Assembly: GCF_025354435.1 (NCBI RefSeq)
Contig: NZ_JANXMU010000069.1
Coordinates: forward strand, 1 to 44,779
Direction: 5' to 3'
DNA: 44,779 nucleotides
From: Rhodoferax sp.
GTDB lineage: Bacteria > Pseudomonadota > Gammaproteobacteria > Burkholderiales > Burkholderiaceae_C
Shown here in pieces: positions 44,644-44,779 of this stretch (positions are counted from its first letter, which is position 1; the number at the start of each line of letters is the position of its first letter). The notes under the pieces were generated by a model, which did not search any database, had not been told where the DNA came from, and saw nothing but the letters and a program-made list of their open reading frames with translations. A program made the translations under genes and the position numbers.

Positions 44644-44779
44644 AGGCAACGCTGAATAAGTCCCGACCTGGCGCGTGACTTGCATTGGTATTGTCATCCC
44701 TCACAAGGCGACAAAGATGAAGCAACACACCCTGGCCCTGGCCGCCGACCAAGAAGCGGGATTCGCCCAGCACCGCAAA
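44644..44779 (+). mobile_element. Left end of an IS5-type insertion sequence (runs off window)
   Basis: The stretch from about 44644 (GGCAACGCTGAATAAGTC) has the look of an IS5-family terminal inverted repeat, 70 bases before a transposase start. The boundary is approximate because the right end and target duplication lie outside the window. Confidence 0.55.
44717..44779 (+). CDS. IS5-family transposase, N-terminal fragment (cut by window edge)
   Basis: 21 residues visible (MKQHTLALAADQEAGFAQHR...). The start resembles IS5-group transposases of comamonads, which I recall beginning MKQ-T-A-AADQ-GFEQYRR. The catalytic DDE residues lie beyond the window. Confidence 0.6.
   Translation, partial: MKQHTLALAADQEAGFAQHRK

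Overview
The window is GC-rich, densely coding DNA of a betaproteobacterium, most likely a member of the Comamonadaceae (Rhodoferax/Polaromonas/Acidovorax-like). The grounds are a PhaM-type PHA-granule protein, an interrupted ubiA-oxyR-recG-queA-tgt gene order that I know from Burkholderiales, a comamonad-style small lipoprotein, and a short dispersed palindromic repeat of a kind I associate with that family. No rRNA, tRNA or CRISPR array is visible. No gap between genes exceeds 300 bases; the longest (1634-1920) holds a candidate structured RNA and a terminator.

Layout, left to right. 1-1.6 kb: two paralogous BON-domain genes on the plus strand flank a minus-strand dkgB. 1.9-5.1 kb: a Tat-exported PhoX-type phosphatase and a methyltransferase-like protein. 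5.1-9.6 kb: an alpha-glucosidase and sugar-binding-protein operon facing a divergent AraC regulator, then a TfoX-N protein. 9.6-11.7 kb: a HindVP-like restriction-modification pair, both genes frameshifted. 11.7-24.1 kb: ubiA, a YfeX-like DyP peroxidase, oxyR, a small lipoprotein, a PAP2 phosphatase, an HD-GYP gene, recG, a second closely related HD-GYP gene, queA and tgt. 24.2-29.95 kb: a three-gene operon of an exported TPR-CHAT protease-like protein, a FecR-like secreted protein and a CHASE2 adenylate/guanylate cyclase. 30.2-32.5 kb: an alpha/beta hydrolase and an HD-LuxR regulator split by an in-frame amber codon. 32.6-35.4 kb: a four-gene envelope operon (YiaAB protein, small secreted protein, DUF2145, zinc-ribbon membrane protein). 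35.5-39.2 kb: a RIO kinase, an LplT-PlsC fusion and a ceramidase-like membrane protein. 39.3-42 kb: an XRE-type regulator, a FIST protein and PhaM. 42.1-43.6 kb: a copper-handling cluster (DUF2946, YcnI, PCuAC). 43.6 kb to the end: a TerB/DUF697-like protein and the left end of an IS5-type element.

Three themes stand out. First, the CHAT/FecR/CHASE2-cyclase operon looks like an envelope-to-second-messenger signalling unit with a caspase-like exported partner; it is the best candidate for an undescribed system. Second, a palindromic repeat (TTTGCTA-N9-TAGCTnCTnGCGC, then a hairpin ending CGCTAGAGGC) lies between genes and also inside reading frames. It encodes a stretch of RecG, part of UbiA, the end of the TfoX-N protein and the signal-peptide cores of two secreted proteins. 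Third, three genes carry one-base homopolymer frameshifts and one carries a nonsense codon, so either local gene decay or sequence error must be separated from biology.
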